From Jaminaea rosea (taxonomy: Eukaryota > Basidiomycota > Exobasidiomycetes > Microstromatales), in NCBI RefSeq assembly GCF_003144245.1, contig NW_020289975.1:1631496-1695495 (forward strand): a stretch of 64,000 nucleotides of DNA, written 5' to 3'. This document shows positions 52,817 through 63,648 of the stretch, piece by piece. A model generated the notes under the pieces. That model ran no database searches, had not been told where the DNA came from, and was given only the letters and a program-made list of their open reading frames with translations. The position numbers and the translations under genes were made by a program. The stretch's first letter is position 1, and each line of letters opens with the position of its first letter.

Positions 52817-54050
52817 GGCAGCCCTCGAGCTGGCTGCCAGCTCGACGCTGGGTATGGCGATGAGGGTCTGCGAGGTGTTGGTTGATTGGTTGGTTGGTTA
52901 CAAAAGCTCCAGGCGTCGGAAAGGCGAATGGACCCAGCTGCTGTCTGTCCGCCGTCCTGGGTCTCCCGCGTGGCCGATCCCTCCGCCCGAGCGGACCAAC
53001 GGCCTGCTGCAGCGTCGAACGAGGGAGCGGAGGGTCAATTTAGCCTTCAGGACAAACGCGAGATAAGACTGGCCTTGACCATGAGCACGGGCAGGTGGCC
53101 GACGAGTTCCAATGAGCCGGACCTCGCGACGTGAATGTGAGCTTGGGCTGACTTGCTACGGAGGCCTCGATCAGCTGCGGACAGCGGTCGTCTTCGAATG
53201 CCGTGTTGCGAGACGGACAGTTTGATGACACCATCGTCGGCATGAGTGCCGCACCGGCAATCCTCGCCGCCGACGATGTCGGACCATCGTCTCTCTCGTG
53301 CATCACACTGTGAGACGGTCCGGCTGGTCTCTTAGCGCTCGTAACAGCGTGACCACTCAGAAACAGCCATTTGTCAAGGTAATGGTGATGATGGACCATG
53401 TCATTGCCGCCCAATGGTTTTCACGAAGTGCTGTTTGCGCTGTTTCGTCAACGACGAGGCTTCTCCTCCCGACGTATTGGCGTGAGAAGACGTCTCGGGG
53501 GCCAAAAAAGGCCCCTCGCGTTTCGCCGGACGTTCAGAGGCCAGGAACGAACGCAGGCAGCCCGTCCGCCCGCCTGCGAGGATGCGAGGCTCACTCATGC
53601 GACTCAATGAGTCCGTTTCCATCGTGCTGCACTTTGCTTCCCCATCCTCACAACTAACAGCCACGCTCGTCGGCTCATCAGCGGCACGAGAGCTTTCTGA
53701 TCATCATCGTCGTCGTCTTCATCATCCCTCGTCACTAGTCACTGGTCAACAAACAAAGGAGGTACATATCCATATGTGAGTGGATGACTTGCGCCGGACC
53801 AACTGCAGTCGGAGGCGGCAGCGGCGGCTGTTCCTCTCTCCCACTTTGATGCCTCTTTCTCGCCGCGTCCGAGCACTGCTCAAGGCAATGAGGCACCTCC
53901 ATGGCCCATAAGATGATGATGCGGCCATTGAGAGCATTTGATATTTTGTCCGTCCGTCCTCGCGTTCCATAGTACAGCCCGCTGACGCAACACCTACCCA
54001 TCCTATCCACCAATACCAACTACCACCACCTCCCTCTCACGCGCGCGCCA
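52817..54050. promoter_or_regulatory. long divergent region upstream of the GATA factor
   Basis: 1234 bp between two divergent start codons. No supported gene is present. A TTGG-rich stretch lies at about 52877-52901, a GATAAG at 53062-53067 and TC/CATC-rich runs near 53700. Long 5' regions are usual for nitrogen regulators, so most of this is probably GATA-factor promoter and leader. Confidence 0.45.
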
Positions 54051-57000
54051 ATGTCCCAGCAGTCAAGTTTCGTCCCCGTCTCACTCCTCCCGACAGTTCC
54101 CTCGCGGCCTCCACAGGCTCCCCTCGCACCACCAGTCGAGACGCTCATCTCCGCGTCGGCCTCGACGTTACCTCCTCCCTCTCCATCGCCAGACCTGCTC
54201 AACGACCTCTCCGCTCTAGCGTCCATACCGGTCCACATCCCCACTACCCCCTCGCGGTCGCCTCGCGGTCAGAGTCGAGCCACCAGCATGGATGGCTTCG
54301 GCGACGCTGATCAGCGACACAAGACGCTGCCCTACGCCCACATGGGCTCAGCAGGCGGCAGCAGCGGCGGCACCGGTACTCCTACGCAAAGCGTTGCCGG
54401 CGGCGGCGGAGGCCCGAATGGCAGCATGATGTCGTCTGCCATGCCCATTCCGGCCAACTCGACGTACTACACCAATGGCTATCACGCTGGATCGTACGGC
54501 GTCAACCCTCATCTGGACTATCACCAGCAGACGCCATCTTCGTATCACAATGGCGATACTGGACATGGCTACACGCAGAGTGCCCTCTCCAGTGGACCGC
54601 ATTCGCCCATCGGTCCACCTGGCCCTGGATCCTCGGTAGCGCCATCGATGTCCCTTCTATCGCAGGCATTGCAGATGGCCAATGCTCGCCAAAATCACGG
54701 CATGGACCCCAACCAGGCTGGACAGCATCACGGGCCTGATTGGCAGCAGTATGACGCTTCTCAGTTCGGTCCTGGTCATCACGCGATGCAGCCTACCACA
54801 AGCCATGGCGCTTCGTATCCGCAGCCATCGCCATACAACAACACTGCCGTAGGCGGCTCACACTTCTCGTCCCATGCTTGGCAGCCTCAGATGCATTCTG
54901 CCTCTCCCTACACGCCATCTCACCCTGGCTCGACCGACCACAGCCGTCGACCCAGTATATCGCATCAGCCGGGCGCCCCTCCCTTGGCAGGCATGAGCCA
55001 TCAGCAGGCCCTGCACCTGCAACAACAGCTTCGCGACGGCGGCACGGGACCTTCTTCGGCCCACCAGTCGCCCGGCGGTAGCCAGCCTTCGATCGAGGGC
55101 GCAAACGATGCATGGCAGCATCGTCCGGACATGTTGGCCTATCGTCAGCCTGCTGAGCCTCTGTTCTCCCCTGGTATTGGGTCAGCGGGCTATGAGGATC
55201 AATTCAGTCTCGCAGCAGCAAACGCAACGCAGGCGGCAGCAGCGAGCGGAACTGGTAGCGCCGCATCGCATGGGGGACGCAGCAGGGCGGGCACGCACAC
55301 CTCGCAGGGAGGCGGTTACACACCAGCAAGTAGCGGATCCGGCGTCGCAGCGGGAGAGCCTTCATCGGCAGCCGACTTTTCCAACGCCCTCGAAGGCCCA
55401 TCGGGCTCCACCTTTCCCGCTCGCGGTCGACGAGGTTCTTCGGGGGCAGACGGCACCGCCGCTGATGATGAAGAAGTCGATCCAGAGGTCATGGCCAAGA
55501 AGGACCCGCTTGCTACCCAGGTATGGAGGATGTATGCCAAGCAGAAGAATCACCTTTCGAACGGTGCCAGGATGGAGAACATCACGTGGAGGATGATGGC
55601 TATGACATTGCGCAAGAAGAAGGAAGAAGAAAAGGCGCAAGCTGAAGCGGCTGCAGCAGCGGCAGGAAGCAGCTCAAGGGCAGCATCGACGGGGCTGGAC
55701 TCTAGTGGCGCTTCGTCGAACCCTCTGTCGAGGCAGGCGAGTGGAAGCGGTCACGCATCGTCGAGCTCACACCAACCTGTCAGCGCGATGAAGGCGTCGT
55801 CATCGCTGCAGGGCCTCACTTCGATCGACGGCGTGCCAAAGGGAAGCAAAGGTCGTGCCCGCTTCGCTGAGGTTGTGCAAGAGGAGGAGCGAGGGAGGAG
55901 AGGGAGGAGTCCGAGGACGCCAGAGAGCCACGCGTGAGTGCAGGGAATCGCAGTGGCAGATGGCATGCGGGCGGCACTAATACACACATTCCCACTTTTA
56001 CAGGACGCCTAGCAGTGGAGGAGCGCAAACGCAGGCATCTGCAGACGATGTCATGGACTGGAGGGCCAAGAGCAAGAGCCGTTCACGTTCTCGATCAGTC
56101 AGCGCTATGGACTGGCAACCTCGTGCTCGCTCTCGCGCTCCCGAACTACGCCTCAGTCCCATCAACGACTCAGATCCCACTGACCCAGACCTGCTCTCGA
56201 GGTCTGCTCCGACATCTGCGGGCTTCGACCTGACCAACTTTGAGGCGTTCAATGACGGATGGGATGAGCGAAGAATCGAAGAGTTCTTCTCATTGGGCTC
56301 GCTACCGCAAGACGTCTCGTCAGCGGGCGGACTAGCGGACAGCTCCTTCGCCTCGCAAGCATCGTCGTCACGCGTACCCGCTGAGAGCGAGGAAGATCGC
56401 AAGACTCACATGCTGGCAGCAGTTAGACAGGCCGTCGACAAGCCGCTATTCACCGCCGAGGACACTCGTCGCGGCCGAGAGCCCTCACCACCCGCTGGCA
56501 TGCGCAAGTCAAGCTGGGATCTCTCTGCCATCGGCTCAGCCAATCCATACGGCCAGCCCTTCTCGACGCTCGGCAGTGTACCGGGCATTGCAGACTACAG
56601 CTCCAATCCGACGAACAGCGACCCGCAGTACGGCTTCTTGCCCAGATTGGTCCGCAAGACGAGCTTCGACCACAATGTTGGGCGAGAGAGAAGCCAGTCT
56701 CGTGCGCCTCGCAGCACAGCCATGCTCGAAGTCAACGACCGGAAGCGACCATTGCGAGATGAACCTTCTCCCGCTCGCCCGCCCTTCAGTGTGCCGACAA
56801 CTAGGGATCAGCGAATTGCCGCAGGTCTTTCGGGCAACATCCCTTCGTGGGCGGCCACCGGTGCGACGATGACCAGTGCGATCCCATCGACGACATTCGA
56901 CTTTGCCGTCCCGCCCCCTCGCTCTCATGCCCCCTATGACAGCCTGAGCTCATCAGTACCCTCACTGCCGCCCGGCTTTCAGAGCTATCTTGAAAACCTA

Positions 57001-58056
57001 AACGGCCAGCAAGGGTCAGCCCTCTCCTCTCCCGCTGACAATGTGGCTGCGGGTCCCTTCTCGCAAGGTAGCACAGCCAACTCGTCCACGACGGATATCC
57101 ACGGCCTGGCTGCGGCAGCTACCGCGAGCAGTAGTGCCGTCACTGGCGCGGGCCAAGTAGCGACAGCAGCATCGCAGCACGAGCCTGGCTCCCTCGAGAT
57201 GATCATGCGCATGCTCTACAATCCAGCCTCGATGGCACCAGGGCAACCCTCCTCGTCCGTCACACATATCGACCCCAACCAGGTCTTTGCGAGTGGCGCG
57301 GCCCACAGCCTTCCTGCTCACCCTGTGACCGGTCTGGCGGATGACGCCGCTAGCTGGGCATACAGTCCCTCGGGGAGCACGCCGGGCAATCCGGAGACTC
57401 CCCCGCCTAACGTGAGCGGAAGTGCGGGCGCAGGCACGGCTTCGTCTTCCTACCAAAGTTCGCCCCTCTCGGCCTCCAACGTGGGTGCGGCCTCGTCAAG
57501 GCATCCCTCGGCGGATTTGGGTGCGAGTGCAGGGGCTGCTCGAGGAGTAGCGGGAGGTGCCGCACGATCCCGAGGCCCGTCGCGTACGTCGAGCTTCGCA
57601 GGCACGAGCGGTGCGTCACTCAGTTCGACCAGCCCATATGCTCGGCCCGACGCTGGTACCAGCAGCGCCACATCGAAAAAGTCCGCCCCCACCACCTCTT
57701 CCACCCCGGCCTCGAGCGCCGCACCCAAGAAAAGCTCGAGGTCTGACGCTCAATCAATGGCGAACGCGGACCCGCCCACCGTCTGCTCCAACTGCACGAC
57801 AACCAAGACTCCCCTCTGGCGTCGTGACCCCGAGGGCAAGCCGTTGTGCAATGCTTGTGGGCTCTTCTTGAAGCTGCACGGAACATTGAGGCCTCCGTCG
57901 ATGAAGAACGAGGTCATCAGGAGGCGCAACAGGGGCAAGGATAAGGATGGAGCTAGCGGGGCCGCAGGAGGCGGCGCGGCAAGCAAGGGTGGTGCGGCTC
58001 AAGCGACTTCATCGGCTGCACAAGCTGATGCAAAGAGGAGGAAAGAGGAGAAGTGA
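54051..58056 (+). CDS. NIT2: AreA/Nit2-like GATA transcription factor
   Basis: Exons 54051-55933 and 56004-58056 give 1311 residues. The 70-bp intron (GTGAGT...TTTTACAG) joins GC|G and links two long open frames that would otherwise look like separate genes. Residues about 485-523 ([34 protein letters not shown]) are the DUF1752 block found in AreA-type regulators. At about residue 1221 a single class IV zinc finger reads [18 protein letters not shown] and [13 protein letters not shown], followed by the basic tail [12 protein letters not shown]. AreA/Nit2 activates genes for secondary nitrogen sources by binding HGATAR sites in the nucleus. The rest is Gln/Ser/Pro/His-rich disordered activation-type sequence. 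An SR-like run ([14 protein letters not shown]) follows the intron. Confidence 0.93.
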
Positions 58057-58478
58057 GGCGAGCTAGCGAATGAGAGAGCTCAAGGAGCGGGCAGCGGACG
58101 ATGCGATACCATTTCATAGATTAAAGCCTTTGAGCCACCTCCACCATCATCATCATTGTTTCACCACCATCGACTACGAGATAGGCCAGTAGAACGCTTC
58201 CCACTTGTACACCTTTCATTCCAAATTGCCTCGGTCATCGGTCTAATCTCTGTCTCGCTTCCAGTGTGGCTCGAGTAATGTTGATATCGATCTCGAGACG
58301 AGCACATCATTGACGGTGGTCTGGATCAGGGAAGGATGTCTAGATTGACGAAAGCTGGAAGAGGACCATGAGCATGAAGAGCTGAGATGTCGAAGTGCGT
58401 GATGAGACGGTTCAAGGGGGAAGTGGCGATGCGCGACATCGCCTGAACCCCCACGCTATCCTCGCCTCCGGTCCACAT
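58057..58478. other. convergent 3' intergenic region (GATA factor / UFD1)
   Basis: 422 bp between stop codons, holding two 3' UTRs, with an AC/CAT-rich stretch (CACCATCATCATCATTG) near 58143. No gene is seen. Confidence 0.45.
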
Positions 58479-60177
58479 TCAGTCCGAGTCATCAACAACA
58501 ATTGCGCTCTCTCTCCCACCACCCGTCGTCCCACCACCTCCTCCACCAGCTCCTCTTCTCTCTCTCTTCCTGCTCGACCTAGCGCCGCGACTGGAAGCAG
58601 CGAGCGTCTGCCCTTGCCCAGAGAAAGGCTCGGACGAGGCCGGAGCTCCACCTTCAGCTGCGCCCGCTTGCTGCTGCTGCTGCTCCTTGTCATCCTCCTT
58701 CGGCGGAGGCGGTCTCCTAGGCGCCCTGCCACTCAAGGTCTGCCCCTGCCCCTCGAAGGTGATCCTCGTCTGCCCAAGCTTCTGCTCGCCCTCCTTCTTC
58801 TCATCCTTCTCTCCTCCCAACGGTATGTACTTATACCCAAAGAACAGCTGCCCAAAAGGCAAGTCCAAGCGTGCGGGCACCTTCTTCTCGCCTACTTGCG
58901 TGTCATTGGTCACGATATTGGGCCCGTCGCGCGTGCGACGGATCATGCTGAATTGGTCAACGGCTTCGATGGGTCGCTCCTTCTTGCCCTTGGACTTTTT
59001 GCCTGAGAGAGACTGACCAGAGCCGCGGAAGGGTGCCGATGGGAGGTTTGAGGAGGAGCCAGATGGACCGGCAGTAGAGGCATCGCCTGCGCTGGAATCT
59101 GCGCGAGAGGGCCCGCCAACGGAAGGCGTTGAGCCACGCGAAGAGTGTACCTCGACCTTGTTGGTATCAATGTTGAGCTTCGAAGCCATAGTGGGCGGGG
59201 GTGGGCGTGGCTTCGGTGCAGGCTCCACATACCCCTTGGGTGGGGCGAAATCGACCTCCAAGTCAGTATCGATGATTAAGATGCCCTCGGCTTCGGGGAC
59301 AGTCTCCATGATCAAGATCTCGAATGTGAGGCAGTTGTACGAGATCTCAACGATGTCTCCCAGAGTGAGGCAGGAGAAGTTGCGGAATGCTTGCTCGAGG
59401 ACGGCTTTGGGGTCGCTGATTTCGAGGAAGTCGACAGTCTGGGCTTGGATCTTGACGAATTTGCCCTTGGGGAGAGTGGTGCCGTTAAGACGGACAGGAT
59501 CGCCTTCGTTGAGGCCGAGTTGGCGCATCATCTGGACGTTCGTGAGTGCCGGGAGCAAGAGCGTCAGTGGGTACACTTGAGCGTTTGAGGCGTCGCCGCC
59601 ACTCACCCATGCTGGAAGGTGGACATTGCCTTCATCTGCAATGAACTCGAGGACTCCTGCGTGGGTCTTCTTGTCGCTGCCGTGTGGACTGATTTGGAAA
59701 AGGTAGGGCGAGGCGATGTCCATTTGGGCTGCGAGTGAGGTGAACAAGTGTCAACAATCTGCTATCTCAACTTCATCTGCGGTGATGCGACACTCACTGA
59801 GACGAGCGAGGGCCGAAGTAGGCATGATGACTACGAGTAGGTGGCGAGAGGTCAGCTCCCACTGGATCCAGCTCAATCGGCAGGGAGACTGGAAGGACTC
59901 ACTCTTGCCTCCATAGCTGACGTTGAGTCTTTCTTTGCCTGGCAACATGGCCATGCTGTATGCTCGATAGTACTCCTCATATGCATGAGCTGGAGCTCCT
60001 ACTCGACGATCAAAGGGGTCATCCATATAGCCTCCAAATCGACGACCGAAACCACCGAAGCCGCCGCCGCCGCCAAAGCCACCGACATCTCCGAACTGTA
60101 TGCGTGGGAGTGTGTTCAAAGATCAGCATAATGTGATGGGGCCCTCTCTCTGAATCAGGGCTAGTCACCATCGACAT
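58479..60177 (-). CDS. UFD1: UFD1, Cdc48 substrate-recruiting cofactor
   Basis: Five exons on the minus strand (60177-60169, 60095-59903, 59830-59798, 59728-59607, 59531-58479) give 469 residues. The UT3 domain reads AYSMAMLPGKERLNVSYGGK, IIMPTSALARL, QMDIASPYLFQIS, HAGVLEFIADEGNVHLPAW, MMRQLGLNEGD, FLEISDPKAVLEQAFRNFS and DLEVDFAPPKGYVEP. With Npl4 it recruits ubiquitinated proteins to Cdc48/p97 for ER-associated and nuclear degradation. The C-terminal part has three SHP-type Cdc48-binding boxes (FRGSGQSLSG, FEGQGQTLSG, FSGQGQTLAA) and ends SAIVVDDSD, which fits the C-terminal SUMO-interacting motif known in yeast Ufd1. The N terminus is Gly/Phe-rich. The first exon has only nine bases (ATG TCG ATG). 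The fourth intron is 75 bp without a stop. It is head-to-head with CCT4. Confidence 0.95.
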
Positions 60178-60433
60178 GCTGAGTAGAGTGGCAGTGAAAG
60201 TGATGGTTCAGATGCTGAGGCGACGCGGCGTCGCAATCGATTGCATGACCCTGAGTCTTGTTCCGTCGAGCGTGAGCGTGGAGGCAGTCAGACCAGGTGA
60301 TTGACCTTGTCGGAGCGGAACGAAGGCCAAAGAGCGCCCTCAGACGGACAGGACACGAAGAGGGACAAGGAGGAGGAGCTTCTTGTCCGTCGTCAACCAA
60401 CACCTTCCATCACACCAACCTCATACCAGAGCC
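60178..60433. promoter_or_regulatory. bidirectional promoter between UFD1 and CCT4
   Basis: 256 bp separate the start codons. No coding sequence is supported. Both neighbours are proteostasis genes, so joint control is plausible. Confidence 0.5.
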
Positions 60434-62327
60434 ATGTCCGCTACTGCTGGACCTGTGCCTACATCATTGGCCCCCTCTGCTGGAGGAGGTGGTGGTCAGC
60501 CGCGCCAGCAAGGTAGCTTCAAGACCCAGGACAAGCCGGATGAAGTGCGCCGCTCGAATCTGGGCGCTGCAAAGGCCGTCGCTGATGCCATTCGAACATC
60601 GCTGGGTCCCAAGGGAATGGTGAGTCAAGCATGGCATCACCGCTCGCTCAATTGGTCGCTCATACTCTTTCTGCTCGCCTACAGGACAAAATGATCCAGA
60701 CACCCACAGGCGACGTAGTCATCACAAACGACGGCGCCACAATCCTCAAGCACATGGCCGTCATGCACCCTGCGGCTCGTATGCTCGTCGAACTCTCTCA
60801 AGCCCAGGACGTGGAGGCAGGAGATGGTACCACGTCCGTCGTAGTAGTCGCTGGGTCACTCCTCGGAGCCGCAGAGAAGATGCTCAACAAGGGCATTCAC
60901 CCGACTATTATCGCCGAGTCCTTCACGCGAGCCGCCGCGAAAGCTGTCCAATTCCTTGAAGAGATTGCCACGCCTGTCGACCTCAATGACAAGGAGAGCC
61001 TGCTGCGCGCTGCGAGCACGTCGCTGAATTCCAAGGTGAGCGGGCAAGAGGCTCGAGAGCGTTTGACTTGGCTACTTGCTAATCGCTGCCCTCTGCCTCG
61101 CACCCATAGATCGTCTCGCAATACTCGTCCGTCCTCGCCCCGATAGCAGTCCAGGCAGTCACGCGTCTCATCGACCCCTCAGCTTCTGCTACTCTCCCTT
61201 CCAAGTCGTCAACCGATGCTTCCTCCTCTTCCGCTCCCGGAGCAAGCAGCGCCGCTCCTACGAGCAAGGCCGCCCTCTCCTCCCAGGACAAGTCGGCCTC
61301 TGCCTCGGTCGACCTGCGTGATATCCGCATCGTCAAGAAGGTTGGCGGAACAATCGACGACACAGAGCTCATCGACGGCGGTCTCGTCCTCGAGCAGAAC
61401 GTCGTTTCTGGCTCTGGCGGGCCGACGCGAATGGAGAAAGCCAAGATTGCAGTTTGTCAGTTCCAACTGAGTAGCCCCAAGCCGGACATGGACAACCAGA
61501 TCGTGGTAAACGACTACAGGCAGATGGACAAGATTCTCAAGGAGGAGCGACAGTACCTGCTCAACATGTGCAAGAAGATCAAGAAGACGGGATGCAATGT
61601 TCTGCTCCTGCAGAAGTCCATCCTGCGCGACGCGGTAAATGATTTGGCGCTGCACTTCCTTGCCAAACTGAAGATTCTTGTGGTCAAGGACATTGAGCGA
61701 GAGGAAGTCGAGTTCATCACGCGTACGCTCGGAGCAAAGCCTGTGGCGGACATTGAGGCCTTCACCGACGACAAGCTGGCTAGCGCAGATCTGGTCGACG
61801 AGGTGCAACAGAACGGGGCGAGAGTGTGCAAGATTACCGGTATCAAGAACATGGGACGTACGGTCTCCATTCTTTGCACCGGAGCCAACTCCCTCGTCCT
61901 TGAGGAGAGCGAGCGCTCCCTCCACGACGCTCTCTGCGTGGTGCGATGCCTCGTCAAGAAGCGCGCCCTCATTGCCGGCGGAGGTGCTCCAGAGGTGCAC
62001 GTCTCTCGCCTCCTAGCAGCGCACGCTCAAACCCTCAAGGGAATGGAAGCCTACTGTTTCCAAGCGTACGCAGAGGCACTCGAAGTCATCCCTACCACTC
62101 TGGCGGAGAATGCCGGGTTGAACCCCATTGCCATCGTGACGGAGTTGAGGAACAGGCATGCGTTGGGCGAGAGGACGGCGGGAATCAATGTTAGAAAGGG
62201 GCAGATTACCAACATTCTCGAGGAGAACGTGTTGCAGCCGCTCTTGGTGAACACGTCTGCGATCTCACTGGCTAGTGAGTGCGTGTCGTTGATCCTCAAG
62301 ATTGACGACTTGCTGCTGTCGAGGTGA
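60434..62327 (+). CDS. CCT4: chaperonin CCT subunit delta
   Basis: Exons 60434-60619, 60685-61035 and 61110-62327 give 584 residues, longer than the usual 525-540. Group II chaperonin motifs are present: [105 protein letters not shown] and [16 protein letters not shown]. Delta-specific features are [18 protein letters not shown] and [21 protein letters not shown]/TRiC folds actin, tubulin and WD40 proteins in the cytosol with ATP. Between RLIDP and SVDLRDI, about residues 203-244 (61179-61304), sits a 42-residue Ser/Ala/Lys insert that explains the extra length. It is head-to-head with UFD1 and convergent with the HUA1-like gene. Confidence 0.97.
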
Positions 62328-62442
62328 GAGAGAGAGAAGTAAAATGATAATAGATTGAGGAGCATGTGGCAGCTATGGGTATCACATTTGACTGCCAGTA
62401 ATCAACGCTGTCCTCTCGCTCGACGTATCCGTGTGCCGCTCG

Positions 62443-63648
62443 CTACAGTATCCTTCCCATTCCCCTACAAGCACTACAAGGACCCTCGTCTCCCCAGAAC
62501 CAACTTGTCTTTGCACCCGAGCCGTTGCACTTCCAACACAAGTAGCCGCCGATACGCGGGTCTCCTGGTTGTACGACGAGGGGTCGGGCCGGCTGGACGT
62601 GGCCGTGAGGGCTGAAGGGAGGCTGATGGTAGGGTTGATAGGAGGACTGGTAGGCGTTGTAGGATGAATGATGAGGTTGGTAGGAGCCTCCCCATCCTTG
62701 CTGGTGCTGTTGGTGCTGCTGGTGCTGGTAGGGCTGGTGAGGCGGAGGGCCAAAGTGTGGCGGCCCTGCTCCGCCGCCGTAGGATCCTGACCCTCCTGTA
62801 GGCGTCGGCGGGTGCATCGGTGGGCTGTGGTGCATCCCCTCCGGCCTCGTCGATGGCCCCGCAGCGGCCTGCTGCTGTTGAAATTGCTGCTCTCTCTCCT
62901 CCTGCTGCAATCTAGTCTGTGGCGGCAAAGCCATTCCCTCCGGCGCCCTCAGCACGTCTTCATAAGCGGGCGGGGCTTCTCCAAGGGCATCATCGTTGGC
63001 TTCGCCAGCGTCCTGCGCACGGTTGACGCGAGGTGGGGAACGCGGCCTGTGAGGTATGTGCGATTGCGAAGGGGGATGAAAGGGGGGCTGGTAGGTGCGA
63101 CTGTGGTGTTGAGGAGGCGGAGGGTGTGAAGGGCTCGAGTATTGGGAGTGAGAACGAGTAGGCAGAGAACGTGGGGGGCCGGAGGGAGGTTGGAAGGTAT
63201 CGTGCCCCCTCATCGCTGACTCGTGTGACTGCCTCAATTGTGCAAGAGGCAAGAAGGATGAGTCTGTCAGCGTCGATGTAGATGATGAGCTAGATGGCTC
63301 AGCTGGTGCGCTGTCGTCCAGCCGGGCAGCGGCCATTGCTGTTGCGAGGTCGTCTGTACGTGATTGCTGCGCTGCGGCGCTGTCGACTCCAGTCTGCTGC
63401 TCAAGAGGATTCTGCGACGGCGCTGAAGCTTGTTGAGACGATGTAGCAGGACTTTGACTTTGACCAGTGGCATGCTGCATCAATCCTGTCGTACTCCGTT
63501 CCCCTTCGACAGAGGCTTCGTCCCGAAACGGGTTGCGCGAGCCTAGCGGTCGAGTCGAAGTGGCTGGCGAAGCTGACGCTGAGCTCGAGTTGGGCCACAC
63601 TCCGGTCGCCATCGGCGAAGTCATTGGATGACCGCCCGTTTGAGCCAT
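62443..63648 (-). CDS. HUA1: HUA1-like protein with CxxCxGxG zinc ribbon
   Basis: Single exon, 401 residues. Most of the chain is Pro/Gln/Ser/His-rich and disordered. The C terminus reads PGDPRIGGYLCWKCNGSG and EGPCSACRGMGRIL. These are two CxxCxGxG half-sites like half a DnaJ zinc module, at the very end of the protein, as in yeast Hua1, a cytoplasmic protein proposed to act in actin-patch assembly. Visible short motifs fit trafficking: NPF in LGSRNPFRDE (EH-domain ligand), PPAY in GEAPPAYEDVL (ligand for WW domains of Rsp5-type ubiquitin ligases), and proline runs that could bind SH3 domains. Family membership rests on the terminal motif. The rest cannot be aligned by eye. Confidence 0.75.
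   Translation of the reverse strand: MAQTGGHPMTSPMATGVWPNSSSASASPATSTRPLGSRNPFRDEASVEGERSTTGLMQHATGQSQSPATSSQQASAPSQNPLEQQTGVDSAAAQQSRTDDLATAMAAARLDDSAPAEPSSSSSTSTLTDSSFLPLAQLRQSHESAMRGHDTFQPPSGPPRSLPTRSHSQYSSPSHPPPPQHHSRTYQPPFHPPSQSHIPHRPRSPPRVNRAQDAGEANDDALGEAPPAYEDVLRAPEGMALPPQTRLQQEEREQQFQQQQAAAGPSTRPEGMHHSPPMHPPTPTGGSGSYGGGAGPPHFGPPPHQPYQHQQHQQHQQGWGGSYQPHHSSYNAYQSSYQPYHQPPFSPHGHVQPARPLVVQPGDPRIGGYLCWKCNGSGAKTSWFWGDEGPCSACRGMGRIL

Noticed and set aside
53062-53067. GATAAG site as evidence for autoregulation of the GATA factor
   Set aside because: A five- to six-base site is expected several times by chance in 1.2 kb. I see no cluster of HGATAR sites.
53040-53414. 124-residue minus-strand open frame in the GATA-factor upstream region
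   Set aside because: It has no recognisable motif, no leader or splice context, and a composition unlike the confirmed genes.
61179-61304. Unspliced intron in CCT4
   Set aside because: The segment ends are TCAGCT and TCTGCC, not GT-AG, and no usable donor/acceptor pair removes exactly the insert.
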